Shown piece by piece: positions 41,485-52,507 of a stretch of DNA of 64,000 bases. Each line of letters opens with the position of its first letter. Within the stretch, counting starts at the first letter, position 1. The stretch comes from Mycobacterium sp. DL99 (GTDB lineage: Bacteria; Actinomycetota; Actinomycetes; Mycobacteriales; Mycobacteriaceae), in the NCBI RefSeq assembly GCF_004762045.1, contig NZ_SJOM01000007.1, positions 1-64,000 of the forward strand, read 5' to 3'. The translations under genes were made by a program, and so were the position numbers. The notes under the pieces were generated by a model. The model saw only the letters and a list, made by a program, of their open reading frames with translations, was not told the origin of the DNA and made no database searches.

Positions 41485-41876
41485 GCCTGAATCTCCTCCG
41501 GAACGCAATACAAGGGAACTTTGACCGTGCTCAAGTATCGACCACAACCCGTCCGGCTTGCATGATCCGCCCGCAATCGGCCCGAAGTTACGCTGCAGCA
41601 AATTCTGGTGGCAAACTCGGCGCGCGCCAAAAGCGAGGGGGAATCCGCGCCGGCAGGCATGGCGAAGTGCCCCGGCATCACCACACCGCACACCCCGTGC
41701 GGTCACGGTCCGCACTCATTCGGATACCTCGGGGAAAATGCTTTCCCAACTGCAATAAACCATGGTCCGAGGGGGTTCCGGGACCGCTTGTCCGGCGCCG
41801 TCGGAGGGCTGAAATTGGTGCGCTGACCGGGTCAGATGCGCTGGTAATCTCTGTTCCGGCGAAGGGGATACGGGGC
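41485..41876. promoter_or_regulatory. Divergent intergenic region between the MinD-like gene and espE
   Basis: The 392 bp hold no convincing gene; a frame open from 41562 is an upstream extension of espE without coding character. As the divergent gap at the head of the espE-espF-espG1-espH-eccA1 run, it should contain the promoter of the first ESX-1 transcript. In M. tuberculosis such upstream regions are targets of EspR/PhoP-type control. I could not identify boxes with confidence. Confidence 0.5.
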
Positions 41877-43424
41877 ATGGGACTGCTGGGCGATATTGCC
41901 GAGTTCGGCAAAGGCGTGATCGAGAACAATCTGAAGTGGACCGAGCGCGCCGCCAGGGTAGGGGAGTTCATCGCCCGGAACACCGTGGGTGCAGAACTCG
42001 AGCAGGTCGCCAGGTTCGGCGGCCAAATCGTCGCCCTCAGCCAGAAGGCCGCCAACTTTTTCGGATCGCAGATCGGCCAGCGTCTGATCAGATCGGCCCG
42101 GTCGCCCATCCTCGCTGCCGGTCAGCAGACCATCGAGTCGATGAAGCACAGCACCGGAGTCGGCGATCCAGAGGACGGACAACGCTTCGGCGCGGGGGCC
42201 GACAGGATGGACGCGGTCGGGCAGGTACTCGTGTCGGCGTTCCCGGATGACAGTTGGAACAGCGGTGGCGCCAGTGCCTACGCCGGCCGCAACGCCGAGC
42301 AGGTCGGCCGGGTCCAGACCATGCTCGGGTTGGACAACATGGTCGCCGGGGTACTGTCCGCCGAAGCCGGCCAGATCGCGGTCACCAGGGACAGTCTTGA
42401 CGGGCATTCTGACTGGCTGGGCGCGATGAGCCTGCTCACCACGAGCGCGGGCATCATTCCGGGTTTCGGTCCGGCGGCCCAAATGTCGGCCGAATTCGCG
42501 ATGGTGGCCAAGGCCGTTGGCGACTCGAGCGGCGATCTGAAGGCCCTGTGTGGGCATATCGACCAGAACGCAGCCGTATTGCGCAGCGCAGCAGCGCAAT
42601 ACGAGGCCCTGGCGGGTGGCGCCGCCGCTACTGGCGCGGAGTTCGCGCCCCCGGTCGACGACCCCGAGGCGTCCGCCGCGCCGGAAGATGCCTGCCCCGG
42701 TGCATCGGAAGGTCCCTGGGTCGCGGCTCCCGCTGGCTCCACATTCGGTGGAGGAGGAGACGCCCCGGGCAGTGGCGGCGGTGGCGCACCCACGAGCTCG
42801 TCGGGGCCGACGTCAGTCCCCTCAATGCCGTCGAACATGCCGGCCACGGGGGCCGCACCGTCCGCAACTGCGCCATCCGCACCCGCGGCCTCCGATGCCG
42901 CCGGCGTGCTCGGCGGAATTCTGGGCTCACTGATGGGCCCGCTGAGCGGAATTCTGGGCGGCGTGTTGCAGGCGGCCACCCAGGCAGGGACACAGGCGGC
43001 CCAGATGGCCGGGCAGGCGGGTGGTACAGGCGCCGACGCCGCCCAGCTCGAGAAGGTGTCGGGAGGTGCGGGCTTCGACGTTGATGACAAAGATGACGAA
43101 GACCGCGAGAAGGACGCCGAGGGCGAGAAGGCGGACGAGAAGGACGGCGAGGACAGGGGGGACGGGCCCGACGAGGGACAGGCAGGAGGCCTGTCTGACG
43201 CGGATTCTGCGGGTGGACCGGCTGATCCGCTGGACGCCGAGCGGGATGACAAGCCTGCCAAGACACTGCCGCCTGACCTGGAACCCGTGGCTGCCGGCGG
43301 CGGAGTGGCGGGTCCGGCTCCGGTGCATGTCGGGGTGGATTTCGAGCAGGGCCAGCTGCACATGGCAGCGGCGGCTACATTAGATCGCGGTGTACCCGGA
43401 TCTGCGGCCGTGATCGACAGGTAA
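41877..43424 (+). CDS. espE: ESX-1 secretion-associated protein EspE
   Basis: EspE is an ESX-1 substrate of the EspA/EspE type, encoded with its small partner EspF. The 515 aa protein has a helical N-terminal half containing a WxG turn (SWNSGGASAYAGRN, W near 127). A Gly/Ser/Pro linker follows, then an Ala/Gln helix (TQAGTQAAQMAGQAGG), a very acidic and lysine-rich stretch (about 400-440) and a C-terminal strand pair HVGVDFEQGQLHM. ATG 41877 is chosen over the longer open frame because coding character begins there. espF starts 31 bp after the stop. Confidence 0.85.
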   Translation: MGLLGDIAEFGKGVIENNLKWTERAARVGEFIARNTVGAELEQVARFGGQIVALSQKAANFFGSQIGQRLIRSARSPILAAGQQTIESMKHSTGVGDPEDGQRFGAGADRMDAVGQVLVSAFPDDSWNSGGASAYAGRNAEQVGRVQTMLGLDNMVAGVLSAEAGQIAVTRDSLDGHSDWLGAMSLLTTSAGIIPGFGPAAQMSAEFAMVAKAVGDSSGDLKALCGHIDQNAAVLRSAAAQYEALAGGAAATGAEFAPPVDDPEASAAPEDACPGASEGPWVAAPAGSTFGGGGDAPGSGGGGAPTSSSGPTSVPSMPSNMPATGAAPSATAPSAPAASDAAGVLGGILGSLMGPLSGILGGVLQAATQAGTQAAQMAGQAGGTGADAAQLEKVSGGAGFDVDDKDDEDREKDAEGEKADEKDGEDRGDGPDEGQAGGLSDADSAGGPADPLDAERDDKPAKTLPPDLEPVAAGGGVAGPAPVHVGVDFEQGQLHMAAAATLDRGVPGSAAVIDR

Positions 43425-43455
43425 GAATCCGGGGACAGGGATCGAGGGGAATTTC

Positions 43456-43767
43456 ATGGCGGGTGATTTGCGGGTTGCCACCGCGCATTTGTATGAGCTG
43501 TCGGCCAAACAAGGCCAGGCCGCGACCAGTCTGACTATCGCTACCGGGGTGGTCGATGGTGTCGACGCCTCGGTGCGGGTCACGCATGGGCCGATTTCGT
43601 CGTCGACGGCCACGGCCGTCGTGGCCGCGCTCAATGCGCGCCGAGCTGCCGGAACCGGTATGGCCAGTGTGTCGCGGAACCTCGGGGAAAAACTCACCCG
43701 CGCAGCGGGTGGGTATGACCGGACGGATTCGACGATGGGCGACGCCATCTGTGGAACTGCTCGGTAG
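43456..43767 (+). CDS. espF: ESX-1 secretion-associated protein EspF (EspC family)
   Basis: The 103 aa protein belongs to the EspC/EspF family of small helical-hairpin ESX-1 substrates. It opens AGDLRVATAHLYELSAKQGQ, has VTHGPISSSTATAVVAALNA in the middle (THGP is shared with EspC) and ends in a helix with YDRTDSTMGD. A YxxxD secretion pattern is present as YDRTD. It is predicted to pair with EspE, in analogy with EspA/EspC. Starts with atcgagggg as ribosome binding site. Confidence 0.88.
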   Translation: MAGDLRVATAHLYELSAKQGQAATSLTIATGVVDGVDASVRVTHGPISSSTATAVVAALNARRAAGTGMASVSRNLGEKLTRAAGGYDRTDSTMGDAICGTAR

Positions 43768-43782
43768 CGGCGGAGCGGACTC

Positions 43783-44631
43783 ATGACCAATCCGTACAGC
43801 GCTGACGCGAATACGCAGGCGATCGACGATGTCGTCGGGGTCGAACTGACCATCGACGGGATCCTGGTGGTCGCCGACAAGCTGGGACTGACCGATTTCC
43901 CGCCGTCCATGGGAATCCGGCTGAACATTCCGCAACCCGACCTGCGCAAGACCGTGTGGGAACAGGTCGAGCGGGATCTCACGGCCCAAGGGGTGCTGGA
44001 TGTCTTCGGCACCCCACACCCTGAGGTGGCCGCCATGCTCGACACCTTGAGCCGGCCCGACCGCACACTGGAGGGGCGCTGGTGGCGCCGCGACGTGGGC
44101 GGGAAGATGATCCGGTTCGTGGTGTGCCGCAAGGGTGGTCGGCATGTGGTCGCTGCCCGCGACAACGACATGCTGGTGCTGCAGCGGGTGGCCGCGCAGG
44201 TGGGTCTGGCCGGCATGGTGATGACCGTGCTCGGAGAAGGCATGCCCGCCAGTGTCGAGCCGTTGACCGGTGTCGCGGCGACGCTGGCCAATTGCCGGAC
44301 CGCCGACGAGCTGACCGGTTACGGGATTCCGCCGACCTCGGCACGGGTGTACGCGAACATCATCTCCGAGCCCGAGAGCTGGGTGGAACTCGTGGTGTCC
44401 GAGCGGAATCCGGGCGGCACCACCGCTCAGGTCGACGTGGCCGCAGGTGTGCTCGATTCCAAGCAGGGGCGCATCGTGTCCATCCCGCGCAAGGTGAACG
44501 GGGAGCTCTATGGCAGCTTCCTGACCGGAACCAAGGACAATCTGCAGCGGGCCCTGGATGGGTTGATCGAATTCCTGCCGTCGGGTTCGTGGTTCGACAA
44601 GTCCGAATCGGATCGCTCCTACCTGCACTGA
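43783..44631 (+). CDS. espG1: ESX-1 PE/PPE chaperone EspG1
   Basis: EspG1 is a cytosolic chaperone that binds the tip of PPE proteins (here most likely PE35/PPE68) and keeps them soluble for ESX-1. The 282 aa length and the patterns DVVGVELTIDGILVVADKLG, GRWWRRDVGGKMIRFVVCRK and RHVVAARDNDMLVLQRV are typical of the family. No signal or membrane segment is present. It lies between espF and espH, the standard ESX-1 order. Confidence 0.93.
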   Translation: MTNPYSADANTQAIDDVVGVELTIDGILVVADKLGLTDFPPSMGIRLNIPQPDLRKTVWEQVERDLTAQGVLDVFGTPHPEVAAMLDTLSRPDRTLEGRWWRRDVGGKMIRFVVCRKGGRHVVAARDNDMLVLQRVAAQVGLAGMVMTVLGEGMPASVEPLTGVAATLANCRTADELTGYGIPPTSARVYANIISEPESWVELVVSERNPGGTTAQVDVAAGVLDSKQGRIVSIPRKVNGELYGSFLTGTKDNLQRALDGLIEFLPSGSWFDKSESDRSYLH

Positions 44632-44645
44632 AAGAGGCCGCCACG

Positions 44646-45185
44646 GTGGGTGACTTTCCGCCACATCATCCGGACGACGATGACGACGATGACAGCCGCT
44701 CGGTGCCGGAATTCTCGTACCCGGAAGAGGGTTCGGACGCCGCGGGTCTGGATGCGCTCGGGACGTACGACGGCGATGGTGTTGTTTTTGGTGCTGCCAT
44801 ATCTGGCGACGCAGAATCTGACGGTTTCGTCGATGAGGACGAGAATCTTGCAGTTCCGCTGTTCATCGTCACCAATCCGCCCGAAACCGTCACAGTGACG
44901 GCGTTCATGGACGGCAGGGTGCATCGGATCGAATTGGCACCCAAAATCACTGACCTGACCGAACGGGATCTCGCGGAGGAGATCCTGGTGATCGCGGGCC
45001 TGGCCGCTCAACAGGCCAAGTCTGCCCAGTACTCGTTCATGCTCGCGGGAATGCGCGAGCTTGGGCACGACGACGCGGCGACCCGCGACTTTCTGACCCG
45101 CGACCTGGATCTACTTACACCCGAGCAAGCCGATGATGCTCGGGCCCAGGTCTTTTCGACTCGCTATGGAGGCGATCATGGTTGA
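44646..45185 (+). CDS. espH: ESX-1 secretion-associated protein EspH
   Basis: The 179 aa acidic protein has a run of Asp residues near the N-terminus (HHPDDDDDDDSRS) and a compact C-terminal domain (VTAFMDGRVHRIELAPKI; GMRELGHDDAATRDFL). EspH proteins are cytosolic factors needed for stability or secretion of EspE/EspF-type substrates. The GTG start at 44646 follows espG1 by 14 bp; the stop overlaps eccA1 by 8 bp, so translation is coupled. Confidence 0.88.
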   Translation: MGDFPPHHPDDDDDDDSRSVPEFSYPEEGSDAAGLDALGTYDGDGVVFGAAISGDAESDGFVDEDENLAVPLFIVTNPPETVTVTAFMDGRVHRIELAPKITDLTERDLAEEILVIAGLAAQQAKSAQYSFMLAGMRELGHDDAATRDFLTRDLDLLTPEQADDARAQVFSTRYGGDHG

Positions 45186-46902
45186 CCACCTCGCTGGGAT
45201 GTTCGGCTCGGCCGTCGGGATGCTGAGCGGCTCTCCGGCGCGTTCACTCGAGATATTCACCGAGATCACCAATTACGACGAATCCGCGTGTGACGCGTGG
45301 GTGGGTCGGATCCGCTGCGGTGACACCGACCGGGTGACGTTGTTCCGGGCCTGGTATTCACGCTCGAACTTCGGTCAGTTGGCCGGCTCGGCCGAGATCT
45401 CGATGAACGGTGTCGGCGCCCGGATCCCGATCGGCGGCATCTACGGGAAGGACATCTCCTACCCGATCAACTCGCCGCTGGCGATCACCCTGGGTTTCGC
45501 CGTGCAGGAGGCGTCTGAGGGCAACTACGCCGACGCTATGGAGGCATTGGAAGATGCCCCGGCCGGCGGGTCCGAGCATCTGGTGTCCTGGGTCAAGGCA
45601 GTGATCTACGGTGCGGCGCAACGCTGGACAGATGTGATCGACCAGGTGCGCGGTGCCGAGCAATGGCCGGACAATTTCCTGGCAGCTGCGGCAGGTGTGG
45701 CCCATGGCGTGGCGGCAGCCAACCTCGGGCTGTTCACCGAGGCAGACCGCCGCCTCACCGCCGCGGACGGTACGCCGGCAGCGGCCGCCTGTTCACGCGC
45801 CATCGCCTGGTTCCTGGCGATGGCCCGGCGCGCCCAGGGCAACGAAGAGTCGGCGCAGGTTCTCCTGGAATGGCTGCAGGCGAACTTCCCTGAGCCCAAA
45901 GTCACTGCAGCGCTGCGCGATCCGGCGTATCGACTGGAGACCACCACCGCTGAGAAGATCGCGGCCCGCACCGATCCGTGGGATCCGTCCAGCGTGGTGG
46001 CCGATACCTCGGGGCGCGACAAGCTGCTGGCCGAGGCACAGGCCGAACTGGACAAGCAGATCGGCCTCAGCCGGGTCAAGGAGCAGATCGAGGCCTACCG
46101 GGCGGCAACCCAGATGGCCCGGATCCGTGCCGCACGCGGCATGAAGGTGGCCCAGACTTCCAAGCACATGATCTTCGCGGGTCCGCCCGGTACGGGTAAG
46201 ACCACGATCGCGCGGGTGGTGGCCAACATCCTGGCCGGTCTCGGGGTCATCGCCGAGCCGAAGCTGATCGAAACCTCGCGTAAGGATTTCGTCGCGGAGT
46301 ACGAAGGCCAGTCGGCGGTGAAGACGGCCAAGACGATCGATCGCGCCCTTGGTGGCGTGCTGTTCATCGACGAGGCCTACACCCTGGTGCAGGAGCGCGA
46401 CGGCCGTGCCGACCCGTTCGGTACCGAGGCGCTGGACACCCTGCTGGCCCGGATGGAGAACGACCGCGACCGTCTGGTGGTCATCATCGCCGGTTACAGC
46501 AATGACATCGACCGTTTGTTGGAGGCCAACGACGGTCTGCGTTCCCGGTTCGCCACCCGTATCGAGTTCGACTCGTACTCGCCCGACGACATCGTCGAGA
46601 TCGCCAAAGTCATTGCCAAGGCCAATGATTCGTGGCTCGACGATGACGCCTGCAAGCGGGTCAACGAGGCGGCCGCGTTGTTGAGCCAGCGCACGCTCAA
46701 CAACAAGCCCGCGCTGGACATCGCCGGTAACGGTCGCTACGCACGGCAGCTGGTGGAGGCCGGTGAGCAGAACCGCGACATGCGACTGTCCCGGTCGTTG
46801 GACTTCGAGAGTCTGGGTGTCGAGCAGCTCAGTGAGATCAACGGAGACGACATGTCGGCGGCGATCGCGGCGGTGCACAGCCGCCTGAATATCGGCGAAT
46901 AA
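45178..46902 (+). CDS. eccA1: ESX-1 AAA+ ATPase EccA1
   Basis: EccA1 is a cytosolic CbxX/CfqX-type AAA+ ATPase that helps release or recycle EspG-substrate complexes. The 574 aa protein has an N-terminal TPR-like helical domain (1 to about 270; ITNYDESACDAWVGRIRCGD is family-specific) and a C-terminal AAA+ module. The module contains Walker A GPPGTGKTT (336-344), Walker B LFIDEAYTLV (about 393-402) and sensor NDGLRSRFATRIEF. The ATG at 45178 is the start; a frame from 45133 is not supported. Confidence 0.96.
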   Translation: MVDHLAGMFGSAVGMLSGSPARSLEIFTEITNYDESACDAWVGRIRCGDTDRVTLFRAWYSRSNFGQLAGSAEISMNGVGARIPIGGIYGKDISYPINSPLAITLGFAVQEASEGNYADAMEALEDAPAGGSEHLVSWVKAVIYGAAQRWTDVIDQVRGAEQWPDNFLAAAAGVAHGVAAANLGLFTEADRRLTAADGTPAAAACSRAIAWFLAMARRAQGNEESAQVLLEWLQANFPEPKVTAALRDPAYRLETTTAEKIAARTDPWDPSSVVADTSGRDKLLAEAQAELDKQIGLSRVKEQIEAYRAATQMARIRAARGMKVAQTSKHMIFAGPPGTGKTTIARVVANILAGLGVIAEPKLIETSRKDFVAEYEGQSAVKTAKTIDRALGGVLFIDEAYTLVQERDGRADPFGTEALDTLLARMENDRDRLVVIIAGYSNDIDRLLEANDGLRSRFATRIEFDSYSPDDIVEIAKVIAKANDSWLDDDACKRVNEAAALLSQRTLNNKPALDIAGNGRYARQLVEAGEQNRDMRLSRSLDFESLGVEQLSEINGDDMSAAIAAVHSRLNIGE

Positions 46903-46905
46903 GCG

Positions 46906-48348
46906 ATGGCAGGCTTCCGGCTCACCACCAAGGTCCAGGTCAGCGGCTGGCGATTTCTGCTGCGTCGCGTCGAGCACGCGATCGTGCGCCGCGACACCCG
47001 GATGTTCGACGATCCGCTGCAGTTCTACAGCCGTGCGGTGTTCGCCGGTGTCGTGGTCTCGGTGCTGATCTGCCTCGGCGCGGGGTTGATGGCGTACTTC
47101 AAGCCGCTGGGCAAGCAGGGCAGCGATCAGTTGCTGGTGGATCGCACCACCAATCAGCTCTACGTGATGTTGCCCGGGAGCAATCTGTTGCGTCCGGTGT
47201 ACAACCTGACCTCGGCCCGGTTGGCGCTCGGCAACTCCGGCACCCCGTCCGCGGTGAAGTCTGAGGAGCTCAACCGGTTGCCCAAGGGGCAGCCGATCGG
47301 CATCCCCGGTGCGCCGTATGCCACCTCCACGGGTGTGCCCGCATCGCGCTGGACGCTGTGCGACACCGTGGCCAAGCCGGACAGCTCGGCACCCAAGGTG
47401 GAATCGTCGATCCTGATCCGGTCGCTGGCAACGGATCTCGCGGTCGGCCCGATGCGACCGAACCAGGGCATGCTGGTGACCTTCGAGGGCGGCAACTGGC
47501 TGGTCACCGAAGACGGCAGGCACAGCATCGACCTGTCGGACCGGGCGATCAGCTCGGCCGTGGGCATCCCGGTCACCGCGAAGGCCACGCCGGTCTCGGA
47601 AGGGCTGTTCAACGCACTCGCCAACCGGGGACCCTGGCAGCTGCCGGGTATTCCGGCCACCGGTGCGCCGAATACCGTTGGGCTGCCGGAGAATCTGGTG
47701 ATCGGCTCGGTGTTCCAGACGGCCACCGAATCCGATCCGCAGCACTATGTGGTGTTGCCGGACGGGGTGGCCCGGGTCAACCTCACCACCGCTGCGGCGT
47801 TGCGCGCCACCAACTCCTACGGCCTGATGAAGCCGCCGTCGGTGGAGGCCAGCCAGGTCGCCAAGATCGCCGAGCAGGTGTACGCCTCGCCGTTGCCGGA
47901 CAAGCCGATGGACGTGCTGCTGCGTCAGGACTCGCCGGTGTTGTGCTGGGCCTGGCAGCGTGAACCCGGCGATCAGGCGCCGAAGACTACCGTCATCGCA
48001 GGCCGACGGCTGCCGATCCCGTCATCGGCCGTCGGCACTGGGATCGACCAGATCGGCGGTGACGCAACGGTGTACATCGAAGGCGGCCAGTTCGTGCGGC
48101 TGCAGTCACCGGATCCCCGGGTGGGCGAGAGCCTGTATTACATCGACCCGCAAGGAGTGCGGTACGGCATCGCCAATGACGATGCCGCGAAGAATCTGGG
48201 CTTGTCCGGTTCGGTGAACGCACCGTGGCAGGTCGTAGGGCTGCTGGTGGAGGGCCCGGTGTTGTCGAAGGACGCGGCGCTGCTTGAGCACGACACGCTG
48301 CCTGCCGACCCCCATCCGCGCAAAGTGGAAAGCAAGCAAGGCTCATGA
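46906..48348 (+). CDS. eccB1: ESX-1 membrane component EccB1
   Basis: EccB1 is a core part of the ESX-1 membrane complex with a large periplasmic domain. The 480 aa protein starts [20 protein letters not shown], has a single membrane segment (about 44-64) and a periplasmic part with four cysteine-type positions ([15 protein letters not shown]). The C-terminal part has the Gly- and repeat-rich folds typical of EccB. It begins 4 bp after eccA1 and overlaps eccCa1 by ATGA. Confidence 0.96.
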   Translation: MAGFRLTTKVQVSGWRFLLRRVEHAIVRRDTRMFDDPLQFYSRAVFAGVVVSVLICLGAGLMAYFKPLGKQGSDQLLVDRTTNQLYVMLPGSNLLRPVYNLTSARLALGNSGTPSAVKSEELNRLPKGQPIGIPGAPYATSTGVPASRWTLCDTVAKPDSSAPKVESSILIRSLATDLAVGPMRPNQGMLVTFEGGNWLVTEDGRHSIDLSDRAISSAVGIPVTAKATPVSEGLFNALANRGPWQLPGIPATGAPNTVGLPENLVIGSVFQTATESDPQHYVVLPDGVARVNLTTAAALRATNSYGLMKPPSVEASQVAKIAEQVYASPLPDKPMDVLLRQDSPVLCWAWQREPGDQAPKTTVIAGRRLPIPSSAVGTGIDQIGGDATVYIEGGQFVRLQSPDPRVGESLYYIDPQGVRYGIANDDAAKNLGLSGSVNAPWQVVGLLVEGPVLSKDAALLEHDTLPADPHPRKVESKQGS

Positions 48349-50573
48349 CAACCAAGAAGTTCACCCCGACCATCAAGCGGGGGCCGCGGCTGACACCGGG
48401 CGAGATCAATGTCGCCGCACCAGATGACCTCGGTATCGAGATCCCGCCGTCGGGCATGCAGAAGGCCATGCCCTGGGTCATGGGCGGCTGCATGATCGGC
48501 ATGATCGCGATCATGATCTTCACCGGGGTCCGTCAGCTGTCTCCGTACATGCTGATGATGCCGTTGATGATGATCATGGGCACCGTCGGAATGATGGGCG
48601 GTGGCGGTGGCGGGGGCAAGAAGGTCCCAGAGATCAATGCCGACCGTAAGGAATACCTGCGGTACCTGGCCGGCCTGCGCACGCGCGTGACGTCGTCGGC
48701 GTCGGCTCAGGTGGCGTTCTTCGGTTACCACGCACCGCATCCCGACGATCTGTTGTCGATCATCGGCACTCACCGGCAGTGGTCGCGTCAGGCCAATTCC
48801 GACTTCTACGCCGCGACCCGCATCGGCATCGGCGCCGAGATCGCGGTGGACCGGCTGCTCAAGCCGAACACCAGCGGCGAGCTGGCCGGTCCGCAGGGCG
48901 CGCCGCAGCCGCACCTGGAGCCGGTCAGCCACATGTGGGTGACCAAGTTCCTGCGCACCCACGGCCTGATCCACGATTGCCCGAAACTTGTTCAGCTGCG
49001 GACATTTCCGACGATCGCCGTGGGTGGCGACCTCGACGGTGCCTCGGCGATGCTGACCGCGATGATTTGTCATCTGGCGGTGTTCCATCCGCCGGACCTG
49101 TTGCAGATCCGGGTGCTCACCGACAACCCGGAAGATCCGAATTGGTCGTGGCTCAAGTGGCTGCCGCACGTGCAGCACCAGACCGATACCGATGCGGCCG
49201 GGCCCACCCGCCTCGTCTACACCCGCCCCGACGGCTTGAGCGATCTGACCGCGCGGGGCCCGCACAGCGCGGACGCCGCGCCCGGCGGTCCGTACGTGAT
49301 CGTGGTGGACCTGACCGGCGGCAAGGCCGGCTTCCCGGTCGACGGCCGGGCCGGGGTCACAGTGCTCACCCTCGGCAATCACCGGGGTTCGGCGTACCGG
49401 TTGCGGGTCGACGCGGACGGGACGGCCGACGACAAGTTGCCGAACCAGAACTACCGCGAGGTCACGCGGGTCGTCGACCGGATGACCCCGGCGCAGGCCG
49501 GCCGGGTCGCCCGCAAGCTGGCCGGCTGGTCGATCACCGGCACGATCATCGACAAGAACGTCCGGGTGCAGAAGAAGGTCTCCAAGGAATGGCACCACCT
49601 GGTGGGCGCCAAGTCGGTCGAGGAAGTGACCCCGGCACGCTGGCGGATGTTCACCGACACCGACCGCGACCGGCTCAAGATCCCGTTCGGCCACGAGCTC
49701 AAGTCCGGCGAGGTGATGAAGCTGGACATCAAGGAGGGCGCGGAGTTCGGTGCCGGGCCGCACGGCATGCTCATCGGAACCACCGGCTCGGGTAAGTCGG
49801 AGTTCCTGCGCACCATGATCCTGTCGCTGGTGGCCACCCACCACCCCGACCAGATCAACCTGCTGCTCACCGACTTCAAGGGCGGTTCGACCTTCCTCGG
49901 TATGGAGAAGCTGCCGCACACCGCGGCCGTCGTCACCAACATGGAAGAGGAAGCCGAGCTGGTCGGCCGTATGGGCGAGGTGCTCACCGGTGAACTCGAC
50001 CGGCGTCAGCAGATCCTGCGTCAGGCCGGTATGCAGGTGGGTGCCGCGGGTGCGCTGTCCGGCGTGGCCGAGTACGAGAAGCATCGCGAACGCGGCGCCG
50101 ACCTTCCGCCGTTGCCGACGCTGTTCGTCGTGGTCGACGAGTTCGCCGAGCTGCTGCAGAACCACCCCGACTTCATCCAGCTGTTCGACCGCATCTGCCG
50201 CGTGGGCCGGTCACTGCGCGTGCACCTGCTGCTGGCCACCCAGTCGCTGAACACCGGTGGCGTGCGGATCGACAAGCTCGAGCCGAACCTGACCTACCGA
50301 ATTGCGTTGCGCACCACCAGCTCGTCCGAGTCCAAGGCGGTGATCGGCACGCCCGAGGCGCAGTACATCACCAACAAGGAGAGCGGCGTGGGCTTCCTGC
50401 GGGTGGGTATGGAGGATCCGGTGAAGTTCAGCACCCTCTACACCGGAGCCAACTACGTGCCCGAGGTCGAGGAGTCGGTCGACGGCGAGGCCAGGCCACG
50501 CTCGCAGCGGCAGGCCCGGCTGCGGATTCATCAGTTCACGACGACACCGATTTTTGATACGGCGGTGAGTTAG
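48345..50573 (+). CDS. eccCa1: ESX-1 FtsK/SpoIIIE-type ATPase EccCa1
   Basis: EccCa1 carries the membrane anchor and first ATPase domain of the split ESX-1 motor. The 742 aa protein has two membrane segments (about 42-60 and 67-85), a stalk/DUF region and an FtsK-like domain with Walker [11 protein letters not shown] (about 479-488) and [12 protein letters not shown] as Walker B. It overlaps eccB1 (ATGA) and is followed after 2 bp by eccCb1. The split into Ca and Cb is characteristic of ESX-1. Confidence 0.96.
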   Translation: MTTKKFTPTIKRGPRLTPGEINVAAPDDLGIEIPPSGMQKAMPWVMGGCMIGMIAIMIFTGVRQLSPYMLMMPLMMIMGTVGMMGGGGGGGKKVPEINADRKEYLRYLAGLRTRVTSSASAQVAFFGYHAPHPDDLLSIIGTHRQWSRQANSDFYAATRIGIGAEIAVDRLLKPNTSGELAGPQGAPQPHLEPVSHMWVTKFLRTHGLIHDCPKLVQLRTFPTIAVGGDLDGASAMLTAMICHLAVFHPPDLLQIRVLTDNPEDPNWSWLKWLPHVQHQTDTDAAGPTRLVYTRPDGLSDLTARGPHSADAAPGGPYVIVVDLTGGKAGFPVDGRAGVTVLTLGNHRGSAYRLRVDADGTADDKLPNQNYREVTRVVDRMTPAQAGRVARKLAGWSITGTIIDKNVRVQKKVSKEWHHLVGAKSVEEVTPARWRMFTDTDRDRLKIPFGHELKSGEVMKLDIKEGAEFGAGPHGMLIGTTGSGKSEFLRTMILSLVATHHPDQINLLLTDFKGGSTFLGMEKLPHTAAVVTNMEEEAELVGRMGEVLTGELDRRQQILRQAGMQVGAAGALSGVAEYEKHRERGADLPPLPTLFVVVDEFAELLQNHPDFIQLFDRICRVGRSLRVHLLLATQSLNTGGVRIDKLEPNLTYRIALRTTSSSESKAVIGTPEAQYITNKESGVGFLRVGMEDPVKFSTLYTGANYVPEVEESVDGEARPRSQRQARLRIHQFTTTPIFDTAVS

Positions 50574-50575
50574 CG

Positions 50576-52327
50576 ATGAGTACAGACGCCGAACCCAGGG
50601 TGCTGCGTGAGGTGGTCCTCGGACAGTTGGGCACCGGCGAGAGCCGCGCCTACAAGATGTGGCTGCCGCCGCTGACCGATCCGACTCCGGTCAACGAGTT
50701 GATCGAGCGCGACTATCAGCGTCAGCCACTGCGCTTCCCGCTGGGAATCATGGACGAGCCGCGCAGGCACCGACAGGACATCTGGGGCGTCGACGTCTCG
50801 GCGGCCGGTGGCAACATCGCGATCGGCGGTGCCCCGCAGACCGGCAAATCGACCTTCTTGCAGACCCTGATGCTGTCGGCCGCGGCCACCCACACGCCGC
50901 GGCAGGTGCAGTTCTACTGCATCGACCTCGGTGGTGGTGGCTTGATGTACATGGAGGATCTGCCGCACGTGGGTGGCGTGGCCACCCGTGCCGAGCCGGA
51001 CCGGGTCAACCGCGTGGTGGCCGAGGTCAAGGCGGTGCTCAGGGCACGTGAGCAGGTGTTCAAGCAGTACCGCGTGGGCTCGGTCTCGGCCTACCGCGAG
51101 ATGCGGGAGGACCCGAACAACCCGGCCGCGCAGGATCCCTTCGGCGACGTCTTCCTCGTGATCGACGGTTGGCCGGCGTTCGTGGCGGATTTCCCCGATC
51201 TCGAGCCCGCCGTGCAGGACCTGGCCGGCCAGGGGCTGGCGTACGGCGTGCACGTCATCATCTCCACGCCGCGCTGGACCGAGCTCAAATCACGTGTGCG
51301 TGACTACCTGGGCACCAAACTCGAATTCCGCCTCGGCGACGTCAACGAGACGCAGATCGACCGGATCACCCGCGACATACCGGCAAACCGGCCGGGCCGC
51401 GCCGTCTCGCTCGAGAAACATCACCTGATGATCGGCGTACCTCGGCTGGACGGTGTCCACAGCTCCGCCAACATCGTCGACGCGATCACGGCGGGTGTAC
51501 AGGAAGTGGCCTCGCGCTACACCGACCAGGCACCGCAGGTGCGGGTGCTCCCGGACAAGATCTACCTGCACCAGCTCGACCCGAACCCGCCGGGACCCGA
51601 TTCGGATTACCGGACCCGCTGGCAGGTGCCGCTGGGGCTGCGCGAGTCCGACCTCGCGGTCGCCTACAACCAGATGAACATGACGCCTCATCTGCTGATC
51701 TTCGGCGCTCCGAAGTCGGGGAAGACCACCATCGCGCATGCGGTGGCCAAGGCGATCTGCAGTCGCAACAGTCCCGACCAGGTGCGGTTCATGCTCGCCG
51801 ACTACCGGTCGGGCCTGCTCGACGCGGTGCCCGAGTCGCATCTGCTGGCGGCCGGCGCGATCAACCGCAACAGTGCGTCGCTGGAAGAGGCCATCAAGGC
51901 GCTGGCGACCAACCTGAAGAAGCGGTTGCCGCCGCCGGACCTGACCACGGCGCAGCTGCGGGCGCGGTCGTGGTGGAGTGGGCCCGACATTGTGCTGCTG
52001 GTCGACGACTGGCACATGATCACCGCGGCCGCGGGCATGATGTCGCCGATGGCGCCGTTGGGTCCGCTGCTGCCCGCAGCGGCCGACATCGGCTTGCACG
52101 TCATCGTGACGTGCCAGATGAGCCTGGCGCACCGGGCGACGATGGATAAGTTCGTGGGCGCCGCCTACGGCGCCGGTTCGCCGACGTTGTTCCTTTCAGG
52201 GGAGAAGAACGACTTCCCGTCGCGGGAGATCATCGTCAAGAAACGGCCGCCTGGCCAGGCATTTATGGTCGCGCCGGACGGCAAGGAAGTCATTCAGGCG
52301 TCCTATGTCGATCCGCCCGCGGAATAA
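50576..52327 (+). CDS. eccCb1: ESX-1 FtsK/SpoIIIE-type ATPase EccCb1
   Basis: EccCb1 is the cytosolic half of the motor; its last ATPase domain recognises the C-terminal tail of EsxB. The 583 aa protein has two P-loop domains: [10 protein letters not shown] (about 85-94) and [10 protein letters not shown] (about 378-387). Walker B-like strands are [11 protein letters not shown] and [10 protein letters not shown]. It is the last gene of the first ESX-1 transcript unit before the 180-bp gap ahead of PE35. Confidence 0.96.
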   Translation: MSTDAEPRVLREVVLGQLGTGESRAYKMWLPPLTDPTPVNELIERDYQRQPLRFPLGIMDEPRRHRQDIWGVDVSAAGGNIAIGGAPQTGKSTFLQTLMLSAAATHTPRQVQFYCIDLGGGGLMYMEDLPHVGGVATRAEPDRVNRVVAEVKAVLRAREQVFKQYRVGSVSAYREMREDPNNPAAQDPFGDVFLVIDGWPAFVADFPDLEPAVQDLAGQGLAYGVHVIISTPRWTELKSRVRDYLGTKLEFRLGDVNETQIDRITRDIPANRPGRAVSLEKHHLMIGVPRLDGVHSSANIVDAITAGVQEVASRYTDQAPQVRVLPDKIYLHQLDPNPPGPDSDYRTRWQVPLGLRESDLAVAYNQMNMTPHLLIFGAPKSGKTTIAHAVAKAICSRNSPDQVRFMLADYRSGLLDAVPESHLLAAGAINRNSASLEEAIKALATNLKKRLPPPDLTTAQLRARSWWSGPDIVLLVDDWHMITAAAGMMSPMAPLGPLLPAAADIGLHVIVTCQMSLAHRATMDKFVGAAYGAGSPTLFLSGEKNDFPSREIIVKKRPPGQAFMVAPDGKEVIQASYVDPPAE

Positions 52328-52382
52328 GTGTTCTCAGCACTCCAAAACTGCAGTTAGTATTTGACCAACGCGCTCAGCAACG

Positions 52383-52452
52383 CTGGCGGCGGCCCGCCAG
52401 CAAAGAGATCGGGGGACAGATCTCTTGACGACATGGCAAACTTTCTGCCACG
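52383..52452 (+). promoter_or_regulatory. Consecutive hairpins in the eccCb1-PE35 gap
   Basis: The 180-bp gap holds two clear inverted repeats in a row: CTGGCGG/CCGCCAG (52383-52389, 52394-52400) and AAGAGATC/GATCTCTT (52403-52410, 52419-52426). A small one, TGGCA/TGCCA, follows near 52435-52451. This could be a partial terminator after eccCb1, a leader that tunes PE35-PPE68-esxBA expression, or both. Confidence 0.5.
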
Positions 52453-52507
52453 TCGCCTCTGGGTGCTTGTCCCTGGTTATTAGTAATCGAAACAGGGGAG
52501 CAAGCAA

